From Marivivens donghaensis (GTDB lineage Bacteria > Pseudomonadota > Alphaproteobacteria > Rhodobacterales > Rhodobacteraceae), in assembly GCF_011806565.1 (NCBI RefSeq), contig NZ_JAATOP010000006.1, positions 62,001 to 126,000 of the forward strand: a DNA stretch of 64,000 nucleotides, in the 5' to 3' direction. The position numbers and the translations under genes are program-made. Positions 39,624 through 49,601 of the stretch are shown in pieces. Under the pieces are notes generated by a model, which searched no databases, was not told where the DNA came from, and was given only the letters and a program-made list of their open reading frames with translations. The first letter of the stretch is position 1; the number at the start of each line of letters is the position of its first letter.

Positions 39624-40514
39624 CTATACCCGTACACTTGACGATAGGGAAGCGCGGCGCGCCCGGGACTCGCGATAGAACGTATAGATTCCGGACATGA
39701 CAATAATCGCACAGCCCACCAGCATGTGGAGTTCCAGCGTCTCGGCAAATACTACAGCACCCACTGTTAGCGCAAACAGAATCCGCGTGTAACGGAAAGG
39801 AGCAACCACAGCGAGCTCTCCGATCCGGCTCGCGAGGATCAGAAGATAGTAGGCGACGACCCCGATAGAGATGCAGGCGAGCAGGTACACATACTCGATC
39901 CCGCGCGGCACAACGGGCGTTTCGCCTTGCAGCACCATCATCGTCGCGCCGAGCGGAATGATTGTCACAAAGCCATAGGCCGCCAATTGCAGCGAGTGGA
40001 TCTGGCCGCGCAGCGGGCGGGTGATGACATCGCGCGATCCGAGGCCGAGCACCGCGACCAGCGCCAGAAGCGCCAGCGGATCAACGCCCGACGGCTGCGG
40101 GTTGATGATGATCACCACACCGATAAAGCCAACGAAAATAGCGGTCCAACGGCGCCAGCCGACCTGCTGGCCAAGGAACAGCGCACCGCCCATCGTGACG
40201 ACCAGCGGCAGCGCCTGCATGATCGCGGAAGTCGTCGAAATCTCGCCGAGCGTGAACGCCGCGACGAAAGCGCCTGTGCCGACGAACTCGGCAATGTTGC
40301 GCAGGACCACGCCGCGTTCGAAGAACACGCGGCTGAACAGCGGCACACCCTGACGGCGGAGCGCGACCCAATACAGTAGCACGCCGCCGACGCCGAGGAT
40401 CATCAGAACCTCGCCCGCAGGCAGGTGGGCGGAAAGCAGTTTGATGAACATGTCTTCGATGGCGAAGCCGAGCATCGCCAAGACCATGAGAATGGAACCG
40501 CGAACGTTGTCCAT
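39624..40514 (-). CDS. EamA/DMT-family membrane transporter
   Basis: A 296-residue inner-membrane protein with ten hydrophobic segments in two EamA halves (about 8-135 and 145-280). It starts MDNVRGSILMVLAMLGFAIEDMFIK. Such proteins export amino acids, metabolites or drugs; the substrate is not readable. The frame is open upstream to 40610, but the ATG at 40514 has AAAGG ahead and begins right before the first helix. Its stop lies 43 bases from the start of eno on the same strand, so it may be transcribed into eno. Confidence 0.88.
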   Translation of the reverse strand: MDNVRGSILMVLAMLGFAIEDMFIKLLSAHLPAGEVLMILGVGGVLLYWVALRRQGVPLFSRVFFERGVVLRNIAEFVGTGAFVAAFTLGEISTTSAIMQALPLVVTMGGALFLGQQVGWRRWTAIFVGFIGVVIIINPQPSGVDPLALLALVAVLGLGSRDVITRPLRGQIHSLQLAAYGFVTIIPLGATMMVLQGETPVVPRGIEYVYLLACISIGVVAYYLLILASRIGELAVVAPFRYTRILFALTVGAVVFAETLELHMLVGCAIIVMSGIYTFYRESRARRASLSSSVRV

Positions 40515-40629
40515 AAATCGACCTTTTGGAAAATATCTTGTGCCAAGCCTTAGCGGGTTCGGACGTGCGGCAAAAGGTCCGCCTTTGCCTTGCGGACTGC
40601 ATAGGCGCACAAACCGCCCGCAGAACGCA

Positions 40630-40657
40630 AAACGCCGCCCCCGAAGGAGCGGCGTTT
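40630..40657 (-). terminator. Rho-independent terminator after tyrS
   Basis: AAACGCCGC / GCGGCGTTT stem with an inner CC/GG pair, followed on the minus strand by TTTTGCG. It lies 19 bases past the tyrS stop. Confidence 0.85.
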
Positions 40658-40676
40658 GAATTGGTTTTCGCTCGGA

Positions 40677-41930
40677 TCAGCCCAGCGTGACGAGCGCGTG
40701 GCGCTTCTTGCCCGCCGAAAGCTTCAGCGGCTCGCCCAGATCGGCGGCCGAGAACATGCGGCCCGCATCGGTGCAGGTCTCGTCGTTCACCTTCAGACCG
40801 CCGTCACCGATCAGGCGCTTGCCTTCCTTGCCGGTCTTGGCGAGGCCCGAACGCACCACGAGCTGCGCGAGCGAGATGCCGTCAGTGACTTCGGCTGCCG
40901 GAATGCTCAGGGTCGGCAGGTCGTCACCGACGCCGCCCTTTTCGAACACTTCACGCGCGGTGGCTTCGGCGGCTTTCGCAGCCTCGGCACCGTGCAGCAG
41001 CGCGGTCACTTCGTTGGCGAGGATGATCTTCGCCTCGTTAATCTCCGATCCGCCCAGCGCGCCAAGACGCTCGCACTCTTCCACGGGAAGTTCTGTGTAG
41101 AGCTTGAGGAACCTGCCGGTGTCCGCGTCGGTGGTGTTGCGCCAGAACTGCCAGAACTCGTAGGCGGACAGCAGGTCTTCGTTCAGCCAGATCGCGCCGT
41201 TCTGCGTCTTGCCCATCTTCTTGCCGTCCGAAGTGGTCAGCAGCGGAGTGGTCAGGCCGAAGATCTGGTGATCCAGAACGCGGCGGGTCAGGTCGATACC
41301 GTTGACGATGTTGCCCCACTGGTCCGAGCCGCCGAACTGCACCAGACAGCCGTAGCGGCGGTTCAGTTCGAGGAAGTCATAAGCCTGAAGGATCATGTAG
41401 TTGAATTCGAGGAACGACAGCGACTGTTCACGGTCGAGGCGCGATTTCACCGACTCGAACGACAGCATCCGGTTCACCGAGAAGTGGCGACCGATATCGC
41501 GCAGGAACTCGAGGTAGTTCAGACCATCGAGCCATTCCGCGTTGTTCAGCATCAGCGCGCCGTTCGGCGTGGTGTCATCGTAGTCGATGTAGGCCGAGAA
41601 GACCTTTTTGATGCCGGCGATGTTCTCGTTGATCTTGTCGTCGGTCAGCAGCGGGCGTTCGTCCGCACGGAACGACGGGTCGCCCACCTTGGTGGTGCCG
41701 CCGCCCATGAGGGTGATCGGCTTGTGACCTGTCTTTTGCAGCCAACGCAGGGTCATGATCTGGATCAGCGAGCCGACGTGCAGCGAACTCGCTGTCGCGT
41801 CGAAGCCGATATATCCCGGAACCACCCCTTTGCTTAGTTCCTCGTCGAGGCCCTGATAATCCGTGCAGTCCGCGAGGAAGCCGCGTTGCATCATGACATT
41901 CATGAAGTCGGATTTGGGATGGTACGTCAT
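40677..41930 (-). CDS. tyrS: Tyrosyl-tRNA synthetase
   Basis: A 417-residue class I synthetase. The HIGH-like motif is in [10 protein letters not shown] (about 51-60), the tyrosine-binding region in [11 protein letters not shown] and [14 protein letters not shown], and the KMSKS equivalent is GKKMGKT (about 230-236). An S4 RNA-binding domain ends the protein. Of two adjacent ATGs I chose the second (41930), which lies seven bases after AGGA. It diverges from anmK with only 63 bases between the starts, so the two promoters must overlap. Confidence 0.97.
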   Translation of the reverse strand: MTYHPKSDFMNVMMQRGFLADCTDYQGLDEELSKGVVPGYIGFDATASSLHVGSLIQIMTLRWLQKTGHKPITLMGGGTTKVGDPSFRADERPLLTDDKINENIAGIKKVFSAYIDYDDTTPNGALMLNNAEWLDGLNYLEFLRDIGRHFSVNRMLSFESVKSRLDREQSLSFLEFNYMILQAYDFLELNRRYGCLVQFGGSDQWGNIVNGIDLTRRVLDHQIFGLTTPLLTTSDGKKMGKTQNGAIWLNEDLLSAYEFWQFWRNTTDADTGRFLKLYTELPVEECERLGALGGSEINEAKIILANEVTALLHGAEAAKAAEATAREVFEKGGVGDDLPTLSIPAAEVTDGISLAQLVVRSGLAKTGKEGKRLIGDGGLKVNDETCTDAGRMFSAADLGEPLKLSAGKKRHALVTLG

Positions 41931-41993
41931 CATTTCGTCCTTGGTTTGAGTACGGGGCACTCTATAAGCGTGGTAATGGACAAGGGAAAGCCA

Positions 41994-43094
41994 ATGTTGA
42001 AGGCAGGGGCAGTCAAAGCGCTTGGCGCTATGTCCGGAACGTCACTCGACGGCGTCGATGCCGCAGTGATCGAGACGGACGGGACTGAGATTTTATCGTT
42101 CGGAGAGGCCGCATTCCGGCCCTACACCACAGAAGAAACCGCCATCCTGCGCGCCGCATTGGGCAAATGGCAGGGCGATGCGCTTGTTGCCGCCGCAGAG
42201 GTGGTTGAAACTGCGCATTGCGAGATCCTCGAAGGTTTCGCGGACGTCGATCTGATTGGCTTTCACGGCCAGACCGTCGCCCATGAACCGCGCGGACGCG
42301 GAACGCTGCAAATCGGGGATGGCGGGCTGCTGGCGGCTGCGCTGGAAAAGCCGGTCGTCTGGGACTTCCGCAGCGCCGATGTGAAGCTCGGGGGCGAAGG
42401 CGCACCGCTTGCGCCGTTCTACCATTTCGCACTGGCCAAGTTCATCGGCGCGACCGAGCCGGTCGCTTTCCTGAACCTCGGCGGTGTTGGCAACATCACC
42501 TGGGTCGATCCCGACTACGACGAACCGGAGGAAGAGGGCGCTTTGCTGTCCTTCGACACCGGCCCCGCGAATGCGCCTGTGAACGACCTGATGACCGCGC
42601 GGCTCGGCCTGTCTCATGACGAGGACGGCGCGCTGGCGGCGCAAGGCAATGTGGACGATGATATTGTAGCGAACTTCCTTGAGCATCGGTACTTCTACCG
42701 CCTGCCGCCCAAGTCGCTCGACCGCGACCAGTTCAAAGGTCTGAGCGATGCCGTAGCGGACCTCAGCGACGCTGACGCTGCGGCAACCCTTACGGCTTGT
42801 TCCGTGATGGCGGTCGTTCAAGGGCTGCAATACTGCCCGACCGAGCCCACAAAGATGCTCGTCTGCGGCGGCGGGCGGAAAAATGCCACGCTGATGAAGA
42901 TGCTCCAAGCGGCGATGGATTGCGAGGTTCTGCCGGTCGAGGACGTGGGCCTCGACGGTGACATGCTGGAGGCGCAAGCCTTTGCATACTTGGCTGTTCG
43001 CGTGGCGCGGGGGCTGCCGACATCCTGCCCGTCGACCACGGGCGTGAAGGCAGCTGTAGGTGGTGGAACGGTGAGCACCCCACCCAAGGGTTGA
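41994..43094 (+). CDS. anmK: Anhydro-N-acetylmuramic acid kinase
   Basis: A 366-residue sugar kinase of the ASKHA fold that phosphorylates and opens 1,6-anhydro-MurNAc for cell-wall recycling. The phosphate-1 motif [15 protein letters not shown] is at about 10-24, and [12 protein letters not shown] (about 158-169), [15 protein letters not shown] (about 185-199) and LVCGGGRKN (about 289-297) follow. ATG 41994 was chosen because AGGG lies seven bases ahead and the product starts like known AnmK; the frame extends upstream into the tyrS start. Length is normal. Confidence 0.95.
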   Translation: MLKAGAVKALGAMSGTSLDGVDAAVIETDGTEILSFGEAAFRPYTTEETAILRAALGKWQGDALVAAAEVVETAHCEILEGFADVDLIGFHGQTVAHEPRGRGTLQIGDGGLLAAALEKPVVWDFRSADVKLGGEGAPLAPFYHFALAKFIGATEPVAFLNLGGVGNITWVDPDYDEPEEEGALLSFDTGPANAPVNDLMTARLGLSHDEDGALAAQGNVDDDIVANFLEHRYFYRLPPKSLDRDQFKGLSDAVADLSDADAAATLTACSVMAVVQGLQYCPTEPTKMLVCGGGRKNATLMKMLQAAMDCEVLPVEDVGLDGDMLEAQAFAYLAVRVARGLPTSCPSTTGVKAAVGGGTVSTPPKG

Positions 43095-43200
43095 TGTATT
43101 TTTACCACATCACAAACTATCGATGGAACAGCCGGAACTGATCGCCGCGCTGCCGCATTTCCCTTTCCGAACACGGGTTCACACCCAGAAAGGAAATACA

Positions 43201-43788
43201 ATGTTCATCAAAAATATTCTGCTCGCCTCCACTGCTGTTGCTACCCTCGCTGGTCCGGCTCTGGCTGGCGGCATGGCTGCTCCCGCACCGGTCCAAGACG
43301 TGGTCGTGGTCGAGCCCGCACCGGTTATGGGTATGGATTGGACCGGTGGTTACGCCGGTCTGTCGCTGGGCTACGCTGACGTCACTGACGAAGACGAAGC
43401 CGACGGCGCATCCTACGGTGCATTCGCGGGTTACCAGTACGACATGGGTTCGTGGGTTGTCGGTGGTGAAGTCTCCTATGACGGCTACGACATCGAAGAC
43501 GGCAACAACTCGGTCGACAGCGAAATGGCTGCCAAAGTCCGCGTTGGTTACGATGCCGGCCAGTGGCTGCCCTACGCAACCGCAGGTGTCTCGCAGCTGA
43601 ACACCACCATCGGCGGCACCGAGTACGAAGATGACGGTTACGTCTACGGTATCGGTACCGACTACGCTTGGAACGACAGCTGGACCGTTGGTGCAGAAGT
43701 CCTCAAGCACGAATACGAAGACTACGCAGGTTCGGGCGACGATATCGACATGACGTCGGTTGCTGTTCGCGCCAGCTTCAACTTCTAA
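43201..43788 (+). CDS. Outer-membrane beta-barrel protein (opacity/OmpA-like porin family)
   Basis: A 195-residue exported protein. The signal peptide is residues 1-22 (MFIKNILLASTAVATLAGPALA, cleavage after ALA; core shown only). A short Pro/Val-rich linker follows, then alternating beta strands beginning WTGGYAGLSLGYADV and ending ASFNF, with the terminal phenylalanine that marks outer-membrane barrels. It probably has eight strands. Strands are rich in Asp, Glu and Tyr. Such proteins are often abundant structural components. AAAGGAAA precedes the ATG, and a strong terminator follows, so it is monocistronic. Confidence 0.9.
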   Translation: MFIKNILLASTAVATLAGPALAGGMAAPAPVQDVVVVEPAPVMGMDWTGGYAGLSLGYADVTDEDEADGASYGAFAGYQYDMGSWVVGGEVSYDGYDIEDGNNSVDSEMAAKVRVGYDAGQWLPYATAGVSQLNTTIGGTEYEDDGYVYGIGTDYAWNDSWTVGAEVLKHEYEDYAGSGDDIDMTSVAVRASFNF

Positions 43789-43809
43789 TCCGGTCCTCAG
43801 ACTGGATGG

Positions 43810-43833
43810 CAGGCCGCGCTTTTGCGCGGCCTG
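43810..43833 (+). terminator. Rho-independent terminator after the outer-membrane protein gene
   Basis: CAGGCCGCGC-tttt-GCGCGGCCTG followed by TTGCGTTTT, 22 bases past the stop. Confidence 0.9.
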
Positions 43834-43885
43834 TTGCGTTTTAAGAAGCCGTTTGCCACGCTGCCCGCAACCAGAGGGGGCGGAT

Positions 43886-44419
43886 ATGCAGGCATACGTG
43901 GCGCTACTGCGCGGCATCAACGTCGGCGGCAACAACAAGGTGCCGATGGCGGAACTGAAGGCGCTTGCGGCAACCTTGGGCTGGCAGAACGCAAAGACAT
44001 ATATCGCGTCTGGCAACATGACATTCGCAGCGGAAGAGGCAGACGCTGCGGCTCTGCAATCGGCGATGAAGTCCGCATTCGGCCTCGATATCCCGACGCT
44101 CGTTTATGACCGCGAGACCTTTGACGCGCTGGCCAATAGCTGCCCCTTCGACCCCGAACAGGGCAAGCACGTCCACGGCTTCTTCTGCTTCTCTAGGCCG
44201 ACCGTCGACCAGGACGCGCTCGCTCAGTTTAAGGCGGAAAGCGAAACGCTCACGGCATCTGGGCAGATTGTCTGGCTCCATGCCCCCGACGGTATCGGCC
44301 GCTCCAAACTGGTCGAAAAGATGCACAAGGTCACCACGGGCACCGACACCACGGCTCGTAACCTCAACACCATTCGCAAGCTGCAAGAAATGCTGGACCA
44401 GACCGCAGACGGGTGCTAA
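43886..44419 (+). CDS. DUF1697-family protein
   Basis: A 177-residue protein of the DUF1697 family: MQAYVALLRGINVGGNNKVPM (shown in part: ALLRGINVGGNNKVPM), then SGNMTF-type segment, and the ending TTARNLNTIRKLQEM (about 152-166). Function is unknown. The ORF can be read from 43760, but the ATG at 43886 has AGAGGGGG ahead and gives the family start. Confidence 0.9.
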   Translation: MQAYVALLRGINVGGNNKVPMAELKALAATLGWQNAKTYIASGNMTFAAEEADAAALQSAMKSAFGLDIPTLVYDRETFDALANSCPFDPEQGKHVHGFFCFSRPTVDQDALAQFKAESETLTASGQIVWLHAPDGIGRSKLVEKMHKVTTGTDTTARNLNTIRKLQEMLDQTADGC

Positions 44420-44563
44420 CCCTTTGCACATGAAGAGCAACGCAATCATCATTTGCTGCATTATTACCTGCTGACAAAGTCACGCGGGCCGCTCTTTCAC
44501 GTTTCCACCGAACAGGATAGTTGCTAAAGCCCGCAGGCGAAAACCGTGCGCGAGAGAGGCCGT
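44420..44563. other. Intergenic region upstream of cysS
   Basis: 144 bases, A+T-richer near 44430-44475, which probably holds the cysS promoter. I see no T-box or other recognisable leader structure. Confidence 0.4.
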
Positions 44564-45919
44564 ATGACGACGATCCGACTCCACAATACCAAGTCCCGCA
44601 AGAAAGAGGACTTCGTACCGATCGACCCGCAGAATGTGCGCATGTACGTCTGTGGCCCGACGGTCTACGACCGCGCCCACCTTGGCAACGCGCGTCCCGT
44701 TCTGGTGTTCGATATTCTCTATCGCCTGCTGCGCCACGTTTATGGCGAAAAATCCGTGACTTACGTGCGGAACTTCACGGACGTCGATGACAAGATCAAC
44801 GCCCGCGCTGCCGCCACGGGCCGCCCGATCCGCGACATCACCGACGAGACGATCGGCTGGTATCACGACGATATGGACAGCCTCGGCGCGATGCGCCCCG
44901 ATCAGGAACCCCGCGCGACCGAGTGGATTGGTGCGATGATCACCATGATCGAGGATCTGATCGCCAAGGGCCACGCTTACGAAAAAGAGGGCCACGTCCT
45001 GTTCCGCGTCCGCTCATACGAAAACTACGGCGCGCTGTCTGGCCGCTCGGTCGATGATATGATCGCGGGTGCGCGGGTCGAGGTCGCTCCGTTCAAGGAG
45101 GACCCGATGGACTTCGTCCTCTGGAAGCCGTCCGATGCCGACACCCCCGGTTGGGACAGCCCGTGGGGCTATGGCCGTCCGGGGTGGCACATCGAATGCT
45201 CCGCCATGTCCTATGAGCTGCTCGGCGCGTCCTTCGACATCCACGGCGGCGGCAACGACCTCCAGTTCCCGCACCACGAAAACGAGATCGCCCAAAGCTG
45301 CTGCGCCCACCCCGAGGGCGGCTTTGCCAACTACTGGCTGCACAACGAGATGCTTCAGGTCGAGGGCAAGAAGATGTCCAAGTCGCTGGGCAACTTCTTC
45401 ACCGTCCGCGACCTGCTGGATCAGGGCATCCCCGGAGAGGTCGTGCGTCTGGTGATGCTCGGCACTCACTACGGCAAGCCGATGGACTGGACCGACAAGA
45501 AGCGCGCCGAGGCGGAGCAGACGCTGCGCAACTGGCGTAACCTGACCGCCGATGTGGACGTGGGCGAGGTCGACGCCGAACTGGTCGACACGCTGGCCGA
45601 TGACCTGAACACCGCCGGTGCCATCGCGCGCCTGTACGTTCTGGCCAAAGGCGACGCGGCCACGTTTAAAGCCTCCGCGCGGTTCATGGGTTTCCTGACA
45701 GACGAACTGGGCGAATGGGCAGCGGGCGTCGATCTGACCGCCTATGCCGACAAACTCGCCGCTGTCCGTGCCGCGGCGATGGAAACGAAGGACTTCAGCG
45801 CGGTCGACGCGTTGAAGAAAGCGCTGATGGACGCGGGCGTCGAGGTCCGCATGTCCAAGGCAGGCGTTGAACTGTTACCCGGTGCCGGATTTGACGCCGC
45901 CAAGTTGGAGGGCCTCTGA
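44564..45919 (+). CDS. cysS: Cysteinyl-tRNA synthetase
   Basis: A 451-residue class I synthetase. The first zinc ligand lies in [10 protein letters not shown] (about 27-36) and the HIGH motif is [21 protein letters not shown] (about 208-220), [10 protein letters not shown] and KKMSKSLGN (about 268-276) follow. The ATG at 44564 is preceded by GAGAGG; an upstream in-frame GTG (44546) would add six residues. Its stop overlaps the start of cimA by one base (TGATG). Confidence 0.97.
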   Translation: MTTIRLHNTKSRKKEDFVPIDPQNVRMYVCGPTVYDRAHLGNARPVLVFDILYRLLRHVYGEKSVTYVRNFTDVDDKINARAAATGRPIRDITDETIGWYHDDMDSLGAMRPDQEPRATEWIGAMITMIEDLIAKGHAYEKEGHVLFRVRSYENYGALSGRSVDDMIAGARVEVAPFKEDPMDFVLWKPSDADTPGWDSPWGYGRPGWHIECSAMSYELLGASFDIHGGGNDLQFPHHENEIAQSCCAHPEGGFANYWLHNEMLQVEGKKMSKSLGNFFTVRDLLDQGIPGEVVRLVMLGTHYGKPMDWTDKKRAEAEQTLRNWRNLTADVDVGEVDAELVDTLADDLNTAGAIARLYVLAKGDAATFKASARFMGFLTDELGEWAAGVDLTAYADKLAAVRAAAMETKDFSAVDALKKALMDAGVEVRMSKAGVELLPGAGFDAAKLEGL

Positions 45920-47547
45920 TGTCCAAGGAAAAGCTGTATCTCTACGACACCACGCTGCGTGACGGTCAGCAGACCCAAGGCGTGCAATTCTCGACCGCGG
46001 AAAAGCAGAAGATCGCGACCGCGCTGGACAAGCTGGGCGTTGATTACATCGAAGGCGGCTGGCCCGGTGCGAACCCGACCGACAGCGATTTCTTCAACGC
46101 TGTGCCGGACCTGAACACGGCCACGCTCGCCGCCTTTGGCATGACCAAACGGGCAGGGCGCTCGGCTGAAAATGACGACGTTCTGGCCGCCGTAATGAAC
46201 GCGAACACGCCCGCCGTCTGTCTGGTCGGCAAGACCCACGATTTCCACGTGAGCACCGCGCTCGGCATCACGCTCGAAGAAAACACCGAGAACATCCGCG
46301 CATCCGTCGCGCATGTCGTCAAATCGGGCCGCGAGGCGCTGTTTGACGCGGAGCATTTCTTTGACGGTTACAAGGCCAACGCACCCTACGCCATTGAGGC
46401 GATCAAAGCGGCCTACGACTCCGGTGCGCGCTGGATCGTGCTCTGCGACACCAACGGCGGCACGCTGCCCCACGAGGTGCGCGAGATCGTCGGCAAGGTG
46501 ATCGAGGCGGGCATCCCTGGCGATCACCTTGGCATCCATACCCACGATGACACCGGCCACGCGGTCGCCAATTCGCTGGCCGCTGTCGATGCAGGCGCGC
46601 GCCAGATCCAAGGCACGCTGAACGGTCTGGGCGAGCGGTGCGGCAACGCCAACCTCACCACGATCATCCCGACGTTGCTGCTCAAAGAGCCGTACAAGTC
46701 GGCCTATGAGACGGGCATCACCGAAGAGGCGCTCGCCGGTATCCGCAAGGTGTCGCGCCTTCTGGACGACATTCTGAACCGCGTTCCGGCGAAACAGGCG
46801 CCCTATGTCGGCGCCTCGGCCTTCGCGCACAAGGCGGGTCTGCACGCGTCGGCAATCCTCAAGGACCCGAGCACTTACGAGCATATCGAGCCGAACCTCG
46901 TCGGCAACAGCCGCATCATCCCGATGTCCAATCAGGCAGGCCAGTCGAACCTGCGCCGCCGTCTGGCCGACGCTGGCTTCGACGTCGATCCCAAAGATCC
47001 CGCGCTGCCGCGTCTTCTGGACGAAATCAAGGAACGCGAGGCGCTCGGCTATTCCTACGACACCGCGCAGGCGTCGTTCGAACTGCTGGCCCGCGAGATG
47101 CTGTTCGAGCCGCGTCCGTTCTTTGACGTGGACCGCTACCGCGTGATCTCCGAACGCCGCCGCAATGCGAAAGGCGAGGTCGTGACCGTGTCAGAAGCCG
47201 TGGTTTCCGTCTGGATTGGCACCCAGAAAGTCACCAGCTTCTACGAGAACGATCAGGCCGACCGCGAAGAGGACGCAGGCCCCGTGAACGCTCTGTCGAA
47301 CGCGCTGGCCAAGGACCTCGGTCCCTATCAGGCGATCATCGAGGACATGGAGCTCGTCGACTTCAAGGTGCGTATCACCAACGGCGGCGTCGAAGCTGTG
47401 ACCCGCGTCATCATTGATTTCGAGGACTCGACGGGCCGCCGTTGGTCCACCGTCGGCGTGAAGCAGAACATCATCGACGCGTCCTTCGAGGCGCTGCTCG
47501 ACGCGGTGAACTGGAAGCTCTTCCGCGACGGAGCCGTGGCCGTATGA
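45919..47547 (+). CDS. cimA: Citramalate synthase
   Basis: A 542-residue member of the isopropylmalate/homocitrate synthase superfamily, matching the citramalate synthase subgroup that condenses pyruvate and acetyl-CoA for threonine-independent isoleucine synthesis. The catalytic start is LYDTTLRDGQQTQGVQFS (about 7-24). The metal/helical motifs GIHTHDDTGHAVANSLAAV (about 211-229) and GTLNGLGERCGNANL (about 234-248) follow, and the C-terminal LeuA dimer/regulatory domain occupies about 395-530. Being in an operon with cysS suggests no direct pathway link. The length fits this subgroup rather than LeuA. Confidence 0.92.
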   Translation: MSKEKLYLYDTTLRDGQQTQGVQFSTAEKQKIATALDKLGVDYIEGGWPGANPTDSDFFNAVPDLNTATLAAFGMTKRAGRSAENDDVLAAVMNANTPAVCLVGKTHDFHVSTALGITLEENTENIRASVAHVVKSGREALFDAEHFFDGYKANAPYAIEAIKAAYDSGARWIVLCDTNGGTLPHEVREIVGKVIEAGIPGDHLGIHTHDDTGHAVANSLAAVDAGARQIQGTLNGLGERCGNANLTTIIPTLLLKEPYKSAYETGITEEALAGIRKVSRLLDDILNRVPAKQAPYVGASAFAHKAGLHASAILKDPSTYEHIEPNLVGNSRIIPMSNQAGQSNLRRRLADAGFDVDPKDPALPRLLDEIKEREALGYSYDTAQASFELLAREMLFEPRPFFDVDRYRVISERRRNAKGEVVTVSEAVVSVWIGTQKVTSFYENDQADREEDAGPVNALSNALAKDLGPYQAIIEDMELVDFKVRITNGGVEAVTRVIIDFEDSTGRRWSTVGVKQNIIDASFEALLDAVNWKLFRDGAVAV

Positions 47548-48311
47548 CGCTGACCGCTTGCGCCGAACTGGTTGAAAAGGGCGATCCGGACCGCTTTCTC
47601 GCTGCGATGTCCGCACCGCCCGAGGCGCGCGAGCGGCTATTCCCGCTCTACGCCTTCAACCTCGAAATCGCGAAGGCACCGTGGATCACCAAGGAGCCGA
47701 TGATCGCGCAGATGCGGCTTCAGTGGTGGCAGGATATTGTCGGTGAAGCGGCCGAGGGCGCAGAGCCCCGCGCGCACGAAGTCGCCGGCCCGCTCGCCTC
47801 GGTCATCCAGTCGGCCCAGCTGCCGGTGTCGGTTTTCTCGACCATGATCACCGCGCGGTACTGGGACCTGAACGGCGATCTGTTCACCTCCGAAGAAGAC
47901 GTGATCGGCCACATCGACCGCAGTGCGGGCAGCCTGATGGTGCTTGCCGCGCTGGCTCTGGGAGCCTCCGAGGATCAGGAAGCAGACATCCGCGAGGCGG
48001 CCATCGCTAGCGGCATCGCCAACTGGTTCATGGCCGTGCCGGCGGTTGAGGCGGCAGGCCGCAAGCCCTTCGCCCACGGCACGCTGGCCGAGGTGAAGAA
48101 TATTGCGGACTACGGTTTGCGGATGCTGGACAAGCAGCAGTCAACCGATTTCGGTGCGGCGACCCCCGCGCTGCGTGCCGGATGGCGTGCGCGTGCGCTG
48201 CTGAAAAAGGCGATCGCCGACCCGCAGGCAGTGCCTGAAGGTCGGCTCGATACGTCGGAGTTCCGGCGCAAGGGCAGCCTCATGCTCAAGGCTGCTGCGG
48301 GCCGCTGGTAA
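47544..48311 (+). CDS. Squalene/phytoene synthase-family protein (NDUFAF6-like)
   Basis: A 255-residue all-helical protein of the isoprenoid synthase fold. It opens DRFLAAMSAPPEARERLFPLYAFNLE (in two blocks) and continues QMRLQWWQDIV (about 58-68). The aspartate-rich motifs of true phytoene synthases (DXXXD) are not clear. It resembles the subgroup related to mitochondrial NDUFAF6, a complex I assembly factor, so an assembly role is possible and carotenoid synthesis unlikely. Its ATG overlaps the cimA stop (ATGA). Its stop directly abuts the stop of the convergent MFS gene. Confidence 0.78.
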   Translation: MTLTACAELVEKGDPDRFLAAMSAPPEARERLFPLYAFNLEIAKAPWITKEPMIAQMRLQWWQDIVGEAAEGAEPRAHEVAGPLASVIQSAQLPVSVFSTMITARYWDLNGDLFTSEEDVIGHIDRSAGSLMVLAALALGASEDQEADIREAAIASGIANWFMAVPAVEAAGRKPFAHGTLAEVKNIADYGLRMLDKQQSTDFGAATPALRAGWRARALLKKAIADPQAVPEGRLDTSEFRRKGSLMLKAAAGRW

Positions 48312-49565
48312 TTAGCCCTTCGGCTTGAACGCCAGCCAGATCAGCGCGCCGCCGGCGAGCGTCAGAAACGGCACCATCGCGAGGTTGACGGCGGTCCAGC
48401 CGTCAATCGCCGCGCCGCCCGAACAGTTCATCAGACCGCCCGATGCGACTGACGCCACAGTCACTCCGCCGAATACAAGGAGGTCATTGAGGCCCTGAAT
48501 GATGCCGCGTTCCTGCGGGGCGTGCGATTTCGCGAGCAGCGTGGTCGCGCCGATAAAGCCGAAGTTCCAGCCCACGCCCAGCAGGATCAGCCCCGCATAG
48601 AAGCTGAAGAGCGACGGCGCCGCAGCCTCGTCCGCCAATTGCACGCCTGCCAGCGCGGCAAAGCCTGCGGCTGCGAGGATGACCAGACCGATGCTCATGA
48701 TGCGGATTACTCCGAAACGGGCGATCAGGTGGCCGGTAAAGAACGACGGGACGAACATAGCGAGGACGTGGGCCGTCACGATGTTGTTCGCCTGCTCGGT
48801 CCCGTAGCCGCAGCCGACGACCGCGAGCGGCGTGGACGTCATAACGAGGTTCATCAGCGCGTAGCTGACCATGCCGACGATGATCGCGACGACGATCGAC
48901 TGGTCGCGTAACATTTCCTTGCGGGAGCGCGGCGCGGGCAGGGCGGCAACGCTTTCGGGCGCGCGGCGGCTGCCTTTGGGCAGGTCGAGACCGAGGAACA
49001 GGAAGAGACCGAACAGGTTAATCCCGATGATAATCAGGTAGCTGGTGAGGAACGGGATGTAGCTCATCGTGCCGCTGGCGAAGTTATTGAGCTGCGGCCC
49101 AACGATGGCGGACACGAGGCCCCCCGCCATAACGTAGGAAATCGCCTTGGGTTTGAAGTCGTCCGACGCGGTGTCCGTCGCTGCAAAGCGGAAGAAACCC
49201 TGCGAGGACTGGTAGATACCCGTGAGGTACGACCCGATCAGGAAGATCGCGAAATTACCGAGGTAAAGACCCGCCGCCGAGATCATCGCGCCGATCATGC
49301 CCGCCGTCGCGCCCAGCATAAATCCTGACTGGCGACCGTATTTCTGCATGAACGGCGACAGCCACGGCGCGGTGGTCATGGACCCGAAAACGATCATCGA
49401 AATCGGGAGCGTCGCGAAGCACGCATTTGAGGCAAGCTGCTTACCTGCCAGACCGCCGATCGCGAAAATCATCGGCATCTGGGCGCCCAGCAGCGCTTGG
49501 GCGATGACCAGTACGGTCACGTTGCGTTTGGCGCGGGCGTCGTTCGTCAAAACAGAGTCGGTCAT
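48312..49565 (-). CDS. Major facilitator superfamily transporter
   Basis: A 417-residue inner-membrane protein with about twelve hydrophobic segments in two halves linked by a charged loop near residues 195-215 (PKGSRRAPESVAALPAPRSRK). A conserved-type MFS loop between helices 2 and 3 is weak (MQKYGRQSG). It resembles sugar-phosphate/drug-efflux-type MFS proteins of alphaproteobacteria, but the substrate cannot be told. AGGTAA precedes the ATG. It is separated by 36 bases from the cobB stop upstream on the same strand. Confidence 0.9.
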   Translation of the reverse strand: MTDSVLTNDARAKRNVTVLVIAQALLGAQMPMIFAIGGLAGKQLASNACFATLPISMIVFGSMTTAPWLSPFMQKYGRQSGFMLGATAGMIGAMISAAGLYLGNFAIFLIGSYLTGIYQSSQGFFRFAATDTASDDFKPKAISYVMAGGLVSAIVGPQLNNFASGTMSYIPFLTSYLIIIGINLFGLFLFLGLDLPKGSRRAPESVAALPAPRSRKEMLRDQSIVVAIIVGMVSYALMNLVMTSTPLAVVGCGYGTEQANNIVTAHVLAMFVPSFFTGHLIARFGVIRIMSIGLVILAAAGFAALAGVQLADEAAAPSLFSFYAGLILLGVGWNFGFIGATTLLAKSHAPQERGIIQGLNDLLVFGGVTVASVASGGLMNCSGGAAIDGWTAVNLAMVPFLTLAGGALIWLAFKPKG

Positions 49566-49601
49566 CGTTACCTCGAAATATGGCCCGACCTTCTTAAGCC
49601 T

